From Synchiropus splendidus (lineage: Eukaryota; Chordata; Actinopteri; Syngnathiformes; Callionymidae), in assembly GCF_027744825.2 (NCBI RefSeq), contig NW_026527054.1, forward strand, positions 868,001 through 932,000: a stretch of DNA of 64,000 nt, given 5' to 3'. The translations under genes were made by a program, and so were the position numbers. Positions 1-11,875 of the stretch are shown here, one piece after another (positions within the stretch are counted from its first letter, which is position 1; each line of letters begins with the position of its first letter). The notes beneath the pieces are model-generated. The model made no database searches, was not told the origin of the DNA, and was given only the letters and a program-made list of their open reading frames with translations.

Positions 1-238
1 AAAAAAAGTATTTTAACCACAGTCTGTCGATGTATTTTATATTTAACTACCTATGTTTTTTGTTTTATTCAACGCCTGTGCGTATGAAAACAGACGATCA
101 GTCAGAGGTCGAAGGAGTAGGGCACCCGCTCGTTGATTCTTTAACTCACCAGACGCCTCAGCTGATAGGAGGTGGGAAAAAACATTTTGGAGTGATAGTT
201 TACGTTTCACTGCTGTATTTATTTATTTATTTTTTCAC

Positions 239-312
239 ATGAAAAATGATACAAAGACAACGAGCACGCCACACCTTCTACCTGTCGCTTCAACACCAAC
301 ACCAACACCAAC
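239..312 (+). other. Candidate exon A, copy 1
   Basis: The ATG lies in TTTTTCACATGAAAA and the frame reads a Thr/Pro-rich peptide ending in TPTPTPT. It is followed by GTAAGAT, a strong splice donor. This copy lacks the five bases GTTTG before the donor that the copies at 3949 and 14419 keep, so splicing to exon B would change frame. Confidence 0.45.
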
Positions 313-387
313 GTAAGATACGAATCTCAATTTTTTTCAACACATCTCTACCGTTCAGTATCAGTTGAATGGTTGTATGTTCGCTAT

Positions 388-475
388 TGTGTGTGTGTGT
401 GTGTGTGTGTGGGTGCGCGTACGTGCGTACGTGCGTGCGTGCGTGCGTGTGTGTGTGTGTGCGTGTGTGTGTGTT
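388..475 (+). repeat. (TG)n/(TGCG)n compound microsatellite
   Basis: A run of TG with interspersed CG steps lies between exon A and the minisatellite. Equivalent tracts occur at about 1886-1946, 3557-3580, 4102-4181, 5992-6014, 6533-6609, 8022-8044, 8563-8642 and 10204-10270. Confidence 0.9.
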
Positions 476-574
476 TTATCTGTAATGCGGTTTGTCTATG
501 TTCCGGCTATGTGCTTTTAGACGGTGTCATTTTACTATTGAAGGTGTTTGAGTAACTGTTGCTGCTAAGCGTCA

Positions 575-1499
575 TTGTGATTTTACTACTATGCTTTAAC
601 GACGACGGACAGTAGAGGTCGCGATTACTATTTCACACTGTGCCTTAACGACGGCGACCACTAGAGGTCGGGATTACTATTTTACACTATGCTTTAACGA
701 CGGCGGCCACTAGAGGTCGTGATTTTACTAACTGTAATGTGCTTTAACGACGGCGGCCACTAGAGGACGTGATTTTACTAATTGTAATGTGCTTTAACGA
801 CGGCGGCCGCTAGAGGTCGTGATTTTACTAACTGTAATGTGCTTTAACGACGGCGGCCACTAGAGGTCGTGATTTTACTAACTGTAATGTGCTTTAACGA
901 CGGCGGCCACTAGAGGTCGTGATTTTACTAACTGTAATGTGCTTTAACGACGGCGGCCACTAGAGGTCGTGATTTTACTAATTGTAATGTGCTTTAACGA
1001 CGGCGACCACTAGAGGTCGTGATTTTACTAATTGTAATGTGCTTTAACGAAGGCGGCCACTAGAGGTCGTGATTTTACTAATTGTAATGTGCTTTAACGA
1101 CGGCGGCCACTAGAGGTCGCGATTTTACTAACTGTTATGTGCTTTAACAACGGCGGCCACTAGAGGTCGTGATTTTACTAACTGTTATGTGCTTTAACGA
1201 CGGCGGCCACTAGAGGTCGTGATTTTACTAACTGTAATGTGCTTTAACGACGGCGGCCACTAGAGGTCGGGATTTTACTAATTGTAATGTGGTTTAACGA
1301 CGGCGTCCACTAGAGGTCGTGATTTTACTAACTGTAATGTGGTTTAACGACGGCGGCCGCTAGAGGTCGTGATTTTACTAATTGTAATGTGCTTTAACGA
1401 CGGCGGCTACTAGAGGTCGTGATTTTACTAACTGTAATGTGGTTTAACGACGGCGTCCACTAGAGGTCGTGATTTTACTTATTGTAAAGTGGTTTAATG
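575..1499 (+). repeat. 50-bp minisatellite array 1
   Basis: About 18 copies of a 50-bp unit that contains GCTTTAACGACGGCGGCCAC followed by TAGAGGTCGTGATTTTACTA. Variants are mainly A/G in GCCACTAG versus GCCGCTAG and C/T in CTAACTG versus CTAATTG. The first few units are shorter and more diverged. Confidence 0.95.
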
Positions 1500-1665
1500 A
1501 GAGTATACACTAGTGATTTACTATTTGTTTTTACGCTTTAAATGTTGATCCTTAGTAGATCCCTACATTTACACTCTGTTTATATTAATATCATATTAAC
1601 TGCTATCCGAGGTCTTGCTTCTAGATTGTATTTACATTTGTGTTGTTGTCGGTATTCTGTTTCAG

Positions 1666-1886
1666 CTCTCCCCTCTGGGTCTTGGCCTTTGTGGGAGACA
1701 TTGACGCCGGTTTCCTCAGTACCTCTGGATCTACTATCCGGACTGTTCCCTGCTGAAGACTCGACGTCGGCATCTGGGCTATCCGCACCTCCACAGCCAC
1801 CGTCGCCGACACCATCAGCACCGCCAGCAACCACAGACAAGCCGCGGACATCGCCCCGGATACCAAAACAAAGAGAAAGAAATACT
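1666..1886 (+). other. Candidate exon B, copy 1
   Basis: Preceded by TTCTGTTTCAG, a good splice acceptor. The open frame encodes a Pro/Ser/Thr-rich peptide including SAPPQPPSPTPSAPPATT. Joined to an exon A ending in phase 1, the first codon becomes GCT and the frame stays open. No clear donor is visible at its end, where the sequence runs into (TG)n. Confidence 0.45.
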
Positions 1887-2046
1887 TGTGTGTGTGTGTG
1901 TGCGCGTACGTGCGTCCGTGCGTGTGTGTGTGCGTGTGTGTGTGTTTTATCTGTAATGCGGTTTGTCTATGTTCCGGCTATGTGCTTTTAGACGGTGTCA
2001 TTTTACTATTGAAGGTGTTTGAGTAACTGTTGCTGCTAAGCGTCAT

Positions 2047-3170
2047 TGTGATTTTACTACTATGCTTTAACGACGACGGACACTTGAGGTCGCGATTACT
2101 ATTTCACACTATGCTTTAACGATGGCGACCACTAGAGGTCGGGATTACTAATTTACACCATGCTTTAACGACGGCGGCCACTAGAGGTCGTGATTTTACT
2201 AACTGTAATGTGCTTTAACGACGGCGGCCACTAGAGGTCGTGATTTTACTAATTGTAATGTGCTTTAACGACGGCGGCCGCTAGAGGTCGTGATTTTACT
2301 AACTGTAATTAGCTTTAACGACGGCAGCCACTAGAGGTCGTGATTTTACTAACTGCAATGTGCTTTAACGACGGCGGCCGCTAGAGGTCGTGATTTTACT
2401 AACTGTAATGTGCTTTAACGACGGCGGCCACGAGAGGTCGTGATTTTACTAACTGTAATGTGCTTTAACGACGGCGGCCACTAGAGGTCGTGATTTTACT
2501 AATTGTAATGTGCTTTAACGACGGCGGCCACTAGAGGTCGTGATTTTACTAACTGTAATGTGCTTTAACGACGGCGGCCACTAGAGGTCGTCATTTTACT
2601 AACTGTAATGTGGTTTAACGACGGCGGCCACTGGAGGTCGTGATTTTACTAATTGTAATGTGCTTTAACGACGGCGGCCACTAGAGGTCGTGATTTTACT
2701 AATTGTAATGTGCTTTAAGGACGGCGGCCACTAGAGGTCGTGATTTTACTAACTGTAATGTGCTTTAACGACGGCGGCCACTAGAGGTCGTGATTTTACT
2801 AATTGTAATGTGGTTTAACGACGGCGTCCACTAGAGGTCGTGATTTTACTAACTGTAATGTGGTTTAAAGACGGCGGCCGCTAGAGGTCGTGGTTTTTTT
2901 AATTGTAATGTGCTTTAACGACGGCGGCCACTAGAGGTCGTGATTTTACTAACTGTAATGTGCTTTAACGACGGCGTCCACTAGAGGTCGTGATTTTACT
3001 AATTGTAATGTGGTTTAACGACGGCGTCCACTAGAGGTCGTGATTTTACTAACTGTAATGTGGTTTAACGACGGCGGCCGCTAGAGGTCGTGATTTTACT
3101 AATTGTAATGTGCTTTAACGACGGCGGCCACTAGAGGTCGTGATTTTACTAATTGTAATGTGGTTTAATG
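2047..3170 (+). repeat. 50-bp minisatellite array 2
   Basis: About 22 copies of the same 50-bp unit, with the same leading diverged units and the same terminal unit running into AGTATACACTAGTGATTTAC. Confidence 0.95.
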
Positions 3171-3336
3171 ACAGTATACACTAGTGATTTACTATTTGTT
3201 TTTACGCTTTAAATGTTGATCCTTAGTAGATCCCTACATTTACACTCTGTTTATATTAATATCATATTAACTGCGATCCGAGGTCTTGCTTCTAGATTGT
3301 ATTTACATTTGTATTGTTGTCGGTATTCTGTTTCAG

Positions 3337-3557
3337 CTCTCCCCTCTGGGTCTTGGCCTTTGTGGGAGACATCGACGCCGGTTTCCTCAGTACCTCTGGA
3401 TCTACTATCCGGACCGTTCCCTGCTGAATACTCGACGTCGGCATCTGGGCTATCCGCACCTCCACAGCCACCGTCGCCGACACCATCAGCACAGCCAGCA
3501 ACCACAGACAAGCCGCGGACATCGCCCCGGATAGCAAAACAAAAAGAAAGAAATACT
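3337..3557 (+). other. Candidate exon B, copy 2
   Basis: Same acceptor and Pro-rich frame as the other copies, with scattered substitutions (for example Asp to Tyr in the AEDSTSAS segment). Confidence 0.45.
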
Positions 3558-3948
3558 TGTGTGTGTGTGTGTGTGTGTGCATGAAAAGATCACCCGGAAC
3601 CCGGAAATCAGACACGACCGGGAAGTCATCCGGACCCTGTGGATGCTGATCATTCATTGAACGGGTCGCTCCAACTGTTCAACGGTGACAGCAAAACATT
3701 CAGTTCAATAAAAAAAAGTATTTTAACCACAGTCTGTCGATGTATTTTATATTTAACTACCTATGTTTTTTGTTTTATTCAACGCCTGTGCGTATGAAAA
3801 CAGACGATCAGTCAGAGGTCGAAGGAGTAGGGCACCCGCTCGTTGATTCTTTAACTCACCAGATGCCTCAGCTGATAGGAGGTGGGAAAAAACATTTTGG
3901 ATTGATAGTTTACGTTTCACTGCTGTATTTATTTATTTATTTTTTCAC

Positions 3949-4027
3949 ATGAAAACAGATACAAAGACAACGAGCACGCCACACCTTCTACCTGTCGCTT
4001 CAACACCAACACCAACACCAACGTTTG
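3949..4027 (+). other. Candidate exon A, copy 2 (full length)
   Basis: Begins at an ATG and ends ...CAACGTTTG before GTAAGATACG. Its 79 nt are 26 codons plus one base, which fits in frame with exon B at 5772. It is one of only two copies in the window with the complete donor context. Confidence 0.5.
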
Positions 4028-4101
4028 GTAAGATACGAATCTCAATTTTTTTCAACACATCTCTACCGTTCAGTATCAGTTGAATGGTTGTATGTTCGCT
4101 A

Positions 4102-4134
<33 letters not shown>

Positions 4135-4282
4135 TGCGTGCGTACGTGCGTGCGTGCGTGTGTGTGTGCGTGTGTGTGTGTTTTATCTGTAATGCGGTTT
4201 GTCTATGTTCCGGCTATGTGCTTTTAGACGGTGTCATTTTACTATTGAAGGTGTTTGAGTAACTGTTGCTGCTAAGCGTCAT

Positions 4283-5606
4283 TGTGATTTTACTACTATG
4301 CTTTAACGACGACGGACACTAGAGGTCGCGATTACTATTTCACACTATGCTTTAACGACGGCGGCCACGTGAGGTCGAGATTACTATTTCACACTATGCT
4401 TTAACGATGGCGACCACTAGAGGTCGGGATTACTAATTTACACTATGCTTTAACGACGGCGGCCACTAGAGGTCGTGATTTTACTAACTGTAATGTGCTT
4501 TAACGACGGCGGCCACTAGAGGTCGTGATTTTACTAATTGTAATGTGCTTTAACGACGGCGGCCGCTAGAGGTCGTGATTTTACTAACTGTAATGTGCTT
4601 TAACGACACCGGCCACTAGAGGTCGTGATTTTACTAACTGCAATGTGCTTTAACGATTGCGGCCGCTAGAGGGCGGGATTTTACTAATTGTAATGTGCTT
4701 TAACGACGGCGGCCACTAGAGGTCGTGATTTTACTAACTGTAATGTGCTTTAACGACGGCGGCCACTAGAGGTCGTGATTTTACTAACTGTAATGTGCTT
4801 TAATGAGGGCGGCCACTAGAGGAGGTGATTTTACTAATTGTAATGTGCTTTAACGACGGCGGCCACTAGAGGTCGTGATTTTACTAATTGTAATGTGCTT
4901 TAACGACGGCGGCCACTAGAGGTCGTGATTTTACTAACTGTTATGTGCATTAACGACGGCGGCCACTAGAGGTCGTGATTTTACTAATTGTAATGTGCTT
5001 TAACGACGGCGGCCGCTAGAGGTCGTGATTTTACTAATTGTAATGTGCTTTAACGACGGCGGCCACTAGAGGTAGGGATTTTACTAACTGTAATGTGGTT
5101 TAATGAGGGCGGCCACTAGAGGTCGTGATTTTACTAATTGTAATGTGCTTTAACGACGGCGGACGCTAGAGGTCGTGATTTTACTAACTGTAATGTGCTT
5201 TAACGACGGCGGCCACTAGAGGTCGTGATTTTACTAATTTTAATGTGCTTTAACGACGGCGGCCACTAGAGGTCGTGATTTTACTAACTGTAATGTGCTT
5301 TAACGACGGCGGCCACTAGAGGTCGTGATTTTACTAACTGTAATGTGCTTTAACGACGGCGGCCACTAGAGGTCGTGATTTTACTAATTGTAATGTGCTT
5401 TAACGACGGCGGCCACTAGAGGTCGTAATTTTTCTAATTGTAATGTGCTTTAACGACAGCGGCCACTAGAGGTCGTGATTTTACTAATTGTAATGTGCTT
5501 TAACGACGGCGGCCACTAGAGGTCGCGATTTTACTAACTGTAATGTGGTTTAACGACGGCGTCCACTAGAGGTCGTGATTTTTCTTATTGTAAAGTGGTT
5601 TAATGA
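4283..5606 (+). repeat. 50-bp minisatellite array 3
   Basis: The longest of the arrays, about 26 copies, with some units degraded (for example TGAGGGCGG in place of CGACGGCGG). Confidence 0.95.
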
Positions 5607-5771
5607 GAGTATACACTAGTGATTTACTATTTGTTTTTACGCTTTAAATGTTGATCCTTAGTAGATCCCTACATTTACACTCTGTTTATATTAATATCAT
5701 ATTAACTGCTATCCGAGGTCTTGCTTCTAGATTGTATTTACATTTGTGTTGTTGTCGGTATTCTGTTTCAG

Positions 5772-5992
5772 CTCTCCCCTCTGGGTCTTGGCCTTTGTGG
5801 GAGACATCGACGCCGGTTTCCTCAGTACCTCTGGATCTACTATCCGGACCGTTCCCTGCTGAAGACTCGACGTCGGCATCTGGGCTATCCGCACCTCCAC
5901 AGCCACCGTCGCCGACACCATCAGCACAGCCAGCAACCACAGACAAGCCGCGGACATCGCCCCGGATACCAAAACAAAAAGAAAGAAATACT
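5772..5992 (+). other. Candidate exon B, copy 3
   Basis: Acceptor TTTCAG at 5766-5771. The Pro-rich frame is open to the (TG)n tract. Confidence 0.45.
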
Positions 5993-6384
5993 TGTGTGTG
6001 TGTGTGTGTGTGTGCATGAAAAGATCACCCGGAACCCGGAAATCAGACACGACCGGGAAGTCATCCGGACCCTGTGGATGCTGATCATTCATTGAACGGG
6101 TCGCTCCAACTGTTCAACGGTGAGAGCAAAACATTCAGTTCAATAAAAAAAAAGTATTTTAACCACAGTCTGTCGATGTATTTTATATTTAACTACCTAT
6201 GTTTTTTGTTTTATTCAACGCCTGTGCGTATGAAAACAGACGATCAGTCAGAGGTCGAAGGAGTAGGGCACCCGCTCGTTGATTCTTTAACTCACCAGAC
6301 GCCTCAGCTGATAGGAGGTGGGAAAAAACATTTTGGAGTGATAGTTTACGTTTCACTGCTGTATTTATTTATTTATTTTTTCAC

Positions 6385-6458
6385 ATGAAAACAGATACAA
6401 AGACAACGAGCACGCCACACCTTCTACCTGTCGCTTCAACACCAACACCAACACCAAC
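6385..6458 (+). other. Candidate exon A, copy 3
   Basis: ATG start, ends ACACCAAC before GTAAGATACG. It lacks the GTTTG present in the 3949 copy. Confidence 0.4.
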
Positions 6459-6531
6459 GTAAGATACGAATCTCAATTTTTTTCAACACATCTCTACCGT
6501 TCAGTATCAGTTGAATGGTTGTATGTTCGCT

Positions 6532-6569
<38 letters not shown>

Positions 6570-6710
6570 TACGTGCGTACGTGCGTGCGTGCGTGCGTGT
6601 GTGTGTGTTTTATCTGCAATGCGATTTGTCTATGTCCCGGCTATGTGCTTTTAGACGGTGTCATTTTACTATTGAAGGTGTTTGAGTAACTGTTGCTGCT
6701 AAGCGTCATT

Positions 6711-7636
6711 GTGATTTTAATACTATGCTTTAACGACGGCGGCCGCTAGAGGTCGTGATTTTACTAATTGTAATGTGCTTTAACGACGGCGGCCACTAGA
6801 GGTCGTGATTTTACTAACTGTAATGTGCTTTAACGACGGCGGCCAGTAGAGGTCGTGATTTTACTAACTGCAATGTGCTTTAACGACGGCGGCCACTAGA
6901 GGTCGTGATTTTACTAACTGTAATGTGCTTTAACGACGGCGGCCACTAGAGGTCGTGATTTTACTAATTGTAATGTGCTTTAACGACGGCGGCCGCTAGA
7001 GGTCGTGATTTTACTAATTGTAATGTGCTTTAACGACGGCGGCCACTAGAGGTCGTGATTTTACTAACTGTAATGTGCTTTAACGACGGCGGCCACTAGA
7101 GGTCGTGATTTTACTAACTGTAATGTGCTTTAATGAGGGCGGCCACTAGAGGTGGTGATTTTACTAATTGTAATGTGCTTTAACGACGGGGGACGCTAGA
7201 GGTCGTGATTTTACTAACTGTAATGTGCTTTAACGACAGCGGCCGCTAGAGGTCGTGATTTTACTAACTGTAATGTGCTTTAACGACGGCGGCCGCTAGA
7301 GGTCGTGATTTTACTGACTGTAATGTGCTTTAACGGCGGCGGCCACTAGAGGTCATAATTTTACTAATTGTAATGTGCTTTAACGACGGCGGCCACTAGA
7401 GGTCGTGATTTTACCAACTGTTATGTGGTGTAACGACGGCGGCCGCTAGAGGTCGTGATTTTACTAATTGTAATGTGCTTTAATGACAGCGGCTACTAGA
7501 GGTCGGGATTTTACTAACTGTAATGTGCTTTAACGACAGCGTCCACTAGAGGTCGTGATTTTACTAACTGTAATGTGGTTAAACGACGGCGTCCACTAGA
7601 GGTCGTGATTTTACTAATTGTAATGTGATTTAATGA
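6711..7636 (+). repeat. 50-bp minisatellite array 4
   Basis: About 18 copies of the 50-bp unit. The short, diverged leading units of the other arrays are missing here. Confidence 0.95.
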
Positions 7637-7801
7637 CAGTATACACTAGTGATTTACTATTTGTTTTTACGCTTTAAATGTTGATCCTTAGTAGATCCCT
7701 ACATTTACACTCTGTTTATATTAATATCATATTAACTGCTATCCGAGGTCTTGCTTCTAGATTGTATTTACATTTGTATTGTTGTCGGTATTCTGTTTCA
7801 G

Positions 7802-8022
7802 CTCTCCCCTCTGGGTCTTGGCCTTTGTGGGAGACATCGACGCCGGTTTCCTCAGTACCTCTGGATCTACTATCCGGACCGTTCCCTGCTGAAGACTCGA
7901 CGTCGGCATCTGGGCTATCCGCACCTCCACAGCCACCGTCGCCGACACCATCAGCACAGCCAGCAACCACAGACAAGTCGCGGACATCGCCCCGGATACC
8001 AAAACAAAAAGAAAGAAATACT
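7802..8022 (+). other. Candidate exon B, copy 4
   Basis: TTTCAG acceptor and open Pro-rich frame; one Pro-to-Ser change (DKSRTS instead of DKPRTS). Confidence 0.45.
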
Positions 8023-8414
8023 TGTGTGTGTGTGTGTGTGTGTGCATGAAAAGATCACCCGGAACCCGGAAATCAGACACGACCGGGAAGTTATCCGGAC
8101 CCTGTGGATGCTGATCATTCATTGAACGGGTCGCTCCAACTGTTCAACGGTGAGAGCAAAACATTCAGTTCAATAAAAAAAAAGTATTTTAACCACAGTC
8201 TGTCGATGTATTTTATATTTAACTACCTATGTTTTTTGTTTTACTCAACGCCTGTGCGTATGAAAACAGACGATCAGTCAGAGGTCGAAGGAGTAGGGCA
8301 CCCGCTCGTTGATTCTTTAACTCACCAGACGCCTCAGCTGATAGGAGGTGGGAAAAAACATTTTGGAGTGATAGTTTACGTTTCACTGCTGTATTTATTT
8401 ATTTATTTTTTCAC

Positions 8415-8488
8415 ATGAAAACAGATACAAAGACAACGAGCACGCCACACCTTCTACCTGTCGCTTCAACACCAACACCAACACCAAC
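8415..8488 (+). other. Candidate exon A, copy 4
   Basis: ATG start and GTAAGAT donor, in the short form without GTTTG. Confidence 0.4.
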
Positions 8489-8743
8489 GTAAGATACGAA
8501 TCTCAATTTTTTTCAACACATCTCTACCGTTCAGTATCAGTTGAATGGTTGTATGTTCGCTATTGTGTGTGTGTGTGTGTGTGCGCGTACGTGCGTACGT
8601 GCGTGCGTGCGTGCGTGTGTGTGTGTGTGCGTGTGTGTGTGTTTTATCTGTAATGCGGTTTGTCTATGTTCCAGCTATGTGCTTTTAGACGGTGTCATTT
8701 TACTATTGAAGGTGTTTGAGTAACTGTTGCTGCTAAGCGTCAT

Positions 8744-9818
8744 TGTGATTTTACTACTATGCTTTAACGACGACGGACACTAGAGGTCGCGATTACTATT
8801 TCACACTGTGCCTTAACGACGGCGACCACTAGAGGTCGGGAATACTATTTTACACTATGCTTTAACGACGGCGGCCACTAGAGGTCGTGATTTTACTAAC
8901 TGTAATGTGCTTTAACGACGGCGGCCACTAGAGGACGTGATTTTACTAATTGTAATGTGCTTTAACGACGGCGGCCGCTAGAGGACGTGATTTTACTAAC
9001 TGTAATGTGCTTTAACGACGTCGGCCGCTAGAGGTCGTGATTTTACTAACTGCAATGTGCTTTAACGACGGCGGCCGCTAGAGGTCGTGATTTTACTAAT
9101 TGTAATGTGCTTTAACGACGGCGGCCACTAGAGGTCGTGATTTTACTAACTGTAATGTGCTTTAACGACGGCGGCCACTAGAGGTCGTGATTTTACTAAC
9201 TGTAATGTGCTTTAACAACGGCGGCCACTAGAGGTCGTGATTTTACTAACTGTAATGTGCTTTAACGACGGCGGCCACTAGAGGTCGTGATTTTACTAAC
9301 TGTAATGTGCTTTAATGACGGCGGCCACTAGAGGTCGTGATTTTACTAATTGTAATGTGCTTTAACGACGGCGGCCACTAGAGGTCGGGATTTTACTAAT
9401 TGTAATGTGCTTTAACGACGGCGGCCACTAGAGGTCGCGATTTTACTAACTGTTATGTGCTTTAACAACGGCGGCGACTAGAGGTCGTGATTTTACTAAC
9501 TGTTATGTGCTTTAACGACGGCGGCCACTAGAGGTCGTGATTTTACTAATTGTAATGTGCTTTAACGACGGCGGCCACTAGAGGTCGGGATTTTACTAAT
9601 TGTAATGTGGTTTAACGACGGCGTCCACTAGAGGTCGTGATTTTACTAACTGTAATGTGGTTTAACGACGGCGGCCGCTAGAGGTCGTGATTTTACTAAT
9701 TGTAATGTGCTTTAACGACGGCGGCTACTAGAGGTCGTGATTTTACTAACTGTAATGTGGTTTAACGACGGCGTCCACTAGAGGTCGTGATTTTACTTAT
9801 TGTAAAGTGGTTTAATGA
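8744..9818 (+). repeat. 50-bp minisatellite array 5
   Basis: About 21 copies. The order of variant units closely follows array 1, so the whole unit was copied recently. Confidence 0.95.
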
Positions 9819-9983
9819 GAGTATACACTAGTGATTTACTATTTGTTTTTACGCTTTAAATGTTGATCCTTAGTAGATCCCTACATTTACACTCTGTTTA
9901 TATTAATATCATATTAACTGCTATCCGAGGTCTTGCTTCTAGATTGTATTTACATTTGTGTTGTTGTCGGTATTCTGTTTCAG

Positions 9984-10204
9984 CTCTCCCCTCTGGGTCT
10001 TGGCCTTTGTGGGAGACATTGACGCCGGTTTCCTCAGTACCTCTGGATCTACTATCCGGACCGTTCCCTGCTGAAGACTCGACGTCGGCATCTGGGCTAT
10101 CCGCACCTCCACAGCCACCGTCGCCGACACCATCAGCACCGCCAGCAACCACAGACAAGCCGCGGACATCGCCCCGGATACCAAAACAAAGAGAAAGAAA
10201 TACT
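9984..10204 (+). other. Candidate exon B, copy 5
   Basis: Nearly identical to copy 1, including shared substitutions, and also followed by the short (TG)n form without exon A. Confidence 0.45.
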
Positions 10205-10370
10205 TGTGTGTGTGTGTGTGTGTGTGCGCGTACGTGCGTCCGTGCGTGCGTCCGTGCGTGTGTGTGTGTTTTATCTGTAATGCGGTTTGTCTATGTTCCG
10301 GCTATGTGCTTTTAGACGGTGTCATTTTACTATTGAAGGTGTTTGAGTAACTGTTGTTGCTAAGCGTCAT

Positions 10371-11496
10371 TGTGATTTTACTACTATGCTTTAACGACGA
10401 CGGACACTTGAGGTCGCGATTACTATTTCACACTATGCTTTAACGATGGCGACCACTAGAGGTCGTGATTTTACTAACTGTAATGTGCTTTAACGACGGC
10501 GGCCACTAGAGGTCGTGATTTTACTAATTGTAATGTGCTTTAACGACGGCGGCCGCTAGAGGTCGTGATTTTACTAACTGTAATTAGCTTTAACGACGGC
10601 AGCCACTAGAGGTCGTGATTTTACTAACTGCAATGTGCTTTAACGACGGCGGCCGCTAGAGGTCGTGATTTTACTAACTGTAATGTGCTTTAACGACGGC
10701 GGCCACGAGAGGTCGTGATTTTACTAACTGTAATGTGCTTTAACGACGGCGGCCACTAGAGGTCGTGATTTTACTAATTGTAATGTGCTTTAACGACGGC
10801 GGCCACTAGAGGTCGTGATTTTACTAACTGTAATGTGCTTTAACGACGGCGGCCACTAGAGGTCGTGATTTTACTAACTGTAATGTGGTTTAACGACGGC
10901 GGCCACTAGAGGTCGTGATTTTACTAATTGTAATGTGCTTTAACGACGGCGGCCACTAGAGGTCGTCATTTTACTAATTGTAATGTGCTTTAAGGACGGC
11001 GGCCACTAGAGGTCGTGATTTTACTAACTGTAATGTGCTTTAACGACGGCGGCCACTAGAGGTCGTGATTTTACTAATTGTAATGTGGTTTAACGACGGC
11101 GTCCACTAGAGGTCGTGATTTTACTAACTGTAATGTGGTTTAATGACGGCGGCCGCTAGAGGTCGTGGTTTTTTTAATTGTAATGTGCTTTAACGACGGC
11201 GGCCACTAGAGGTCGTGATTTTACTAACTGTAATGTGCTTTAACGACGGCGGCCACTAGAGGTCGTGATTTTACTAATTGTAATGTGGTTTAACGACGGC
11301 GTCCACTAGAGGTCGTGATTTTACTAATTGTAATGTGGTTTAACGACGGCGTCCACTAGAGGTCGTGATTTTACTAACTGTAATGTGGTTTAACGACGGC
11401 GGCCGCTAGAGGTCGTGATTTTACTAATTGTAATGTGCTTTAACGACGGCGGCCACTAGAGGTCGTGATTTTACTAATTGTAATGTGGTTTAATGA
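10371..11496 (+). repeat. 50-bp minisatellite array 6
   Basis: About 22 copies. Variant order closely follows array 2, including a rare TTTTTTAATTG unit, supporting duplication of a block of several units. Confidence 0.95.
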
Positions 11497-11661
11497 CAGT
11501 ATACACTAGTGATTTACTATTTGTTTTTACGCTTTAAATGTTGATCCTTAGTAGATCCCTACATTTACACTCTGTTTATATTAATATCATATTAACTGCG
11601 ATCCGAGGTCTTGCTTCTAGATTGTATTTACATTTGTATTGTTGTCGGTATTCTGTTTCAG

Positions 11662-11875
11662 CTCTGGGTCTTGGCCTTTGTGGGAGACATCGACGCCGGT
11701 TTCCTCAGTACCTCTGGATCTACTATCCGGACCGTTCCCTGCTGAAGACTCGACGTCGGCATCTGGGCTATCCGCACCTCCACAGCCACCGTCGCCGACA
11801 CCATCAGCACCGCCAGCAACCACAGACAAGCCGCGGACATCGCCCCGGATACCAAAACAAAAAGAAAGAAATACT
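11662..11875 (+). other. Candidate exon B, copy 6 (7-bp deletion)
   Basis: Lacks CTCCCCT just after the acceptor, so GCTCTCCCCTCTGGG became GCTCTGGG. The upstream open frame now runs through the acceptor into another frame. The array ends about ten bases after the AAAGAAAGAAATACT shared by all copies. Confidence 0.45.

Larger units (their letters stand above)
1..11875 (+). repeat. Tandem array of exon-bearing units of about 1.7-2.4 kb
   Basis: Six near-identical units run head to tail. In order, a full unit holds a conserved block beginning TGCATGAAAAGATCACC, a segment readable as EVEGVGHPLVDSLTHQ, candidate exon A with an ATG, a (TG)n tract, the marker TTTATCTGTAATGCGG, a 50-bp minisatellite, a conserved 160-bp stretch ending TATTCTGTTTCAG, and candidate exon B followed by (TG)n. 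Exon B copies start at 1666, 3337, 5772, 7802, 9984 and 11662. Units beginning after 1886 and 10204 lack exon A and are about 1.68 kb long. The array breaks off at about 11875, and a diverged unit recurs at 13990-16131. The repetition is read directly; the exon interpretation is inferred from splice-like ends and frame. Confidence 0.9.

Noticed and set aside
373..555. Open frames rich in Cys-Val across (TG)n tracts (also near 4080, 8541 and 13996)
   Set aside because: They are translations of (TG)n microsatellites with no start context or conservation beyond the repeat.
575..1499. AGGTCG in the minisatellite as a nuclear-receptor half-site
   Set aside because: A single degenerate half-site per unit, with no consistent pairing or spacing, is too weak to call.
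575..3170. CRISPR-like direct repeats
   Set aside because: The 50-bp units are contiguous with no unique spacers, and the context is eukaryotic.
3292..3657. Minus-strand frames of 121 codons opposite exon B (also 5727-6092 and 7757-8122), with a hydrophobic start
   Set aside because: They mirror the plus-strand candidate exon, begin in (TG)n DNA, and no splice or promoter signals support the minus strand. Repetition alone keeps them open.
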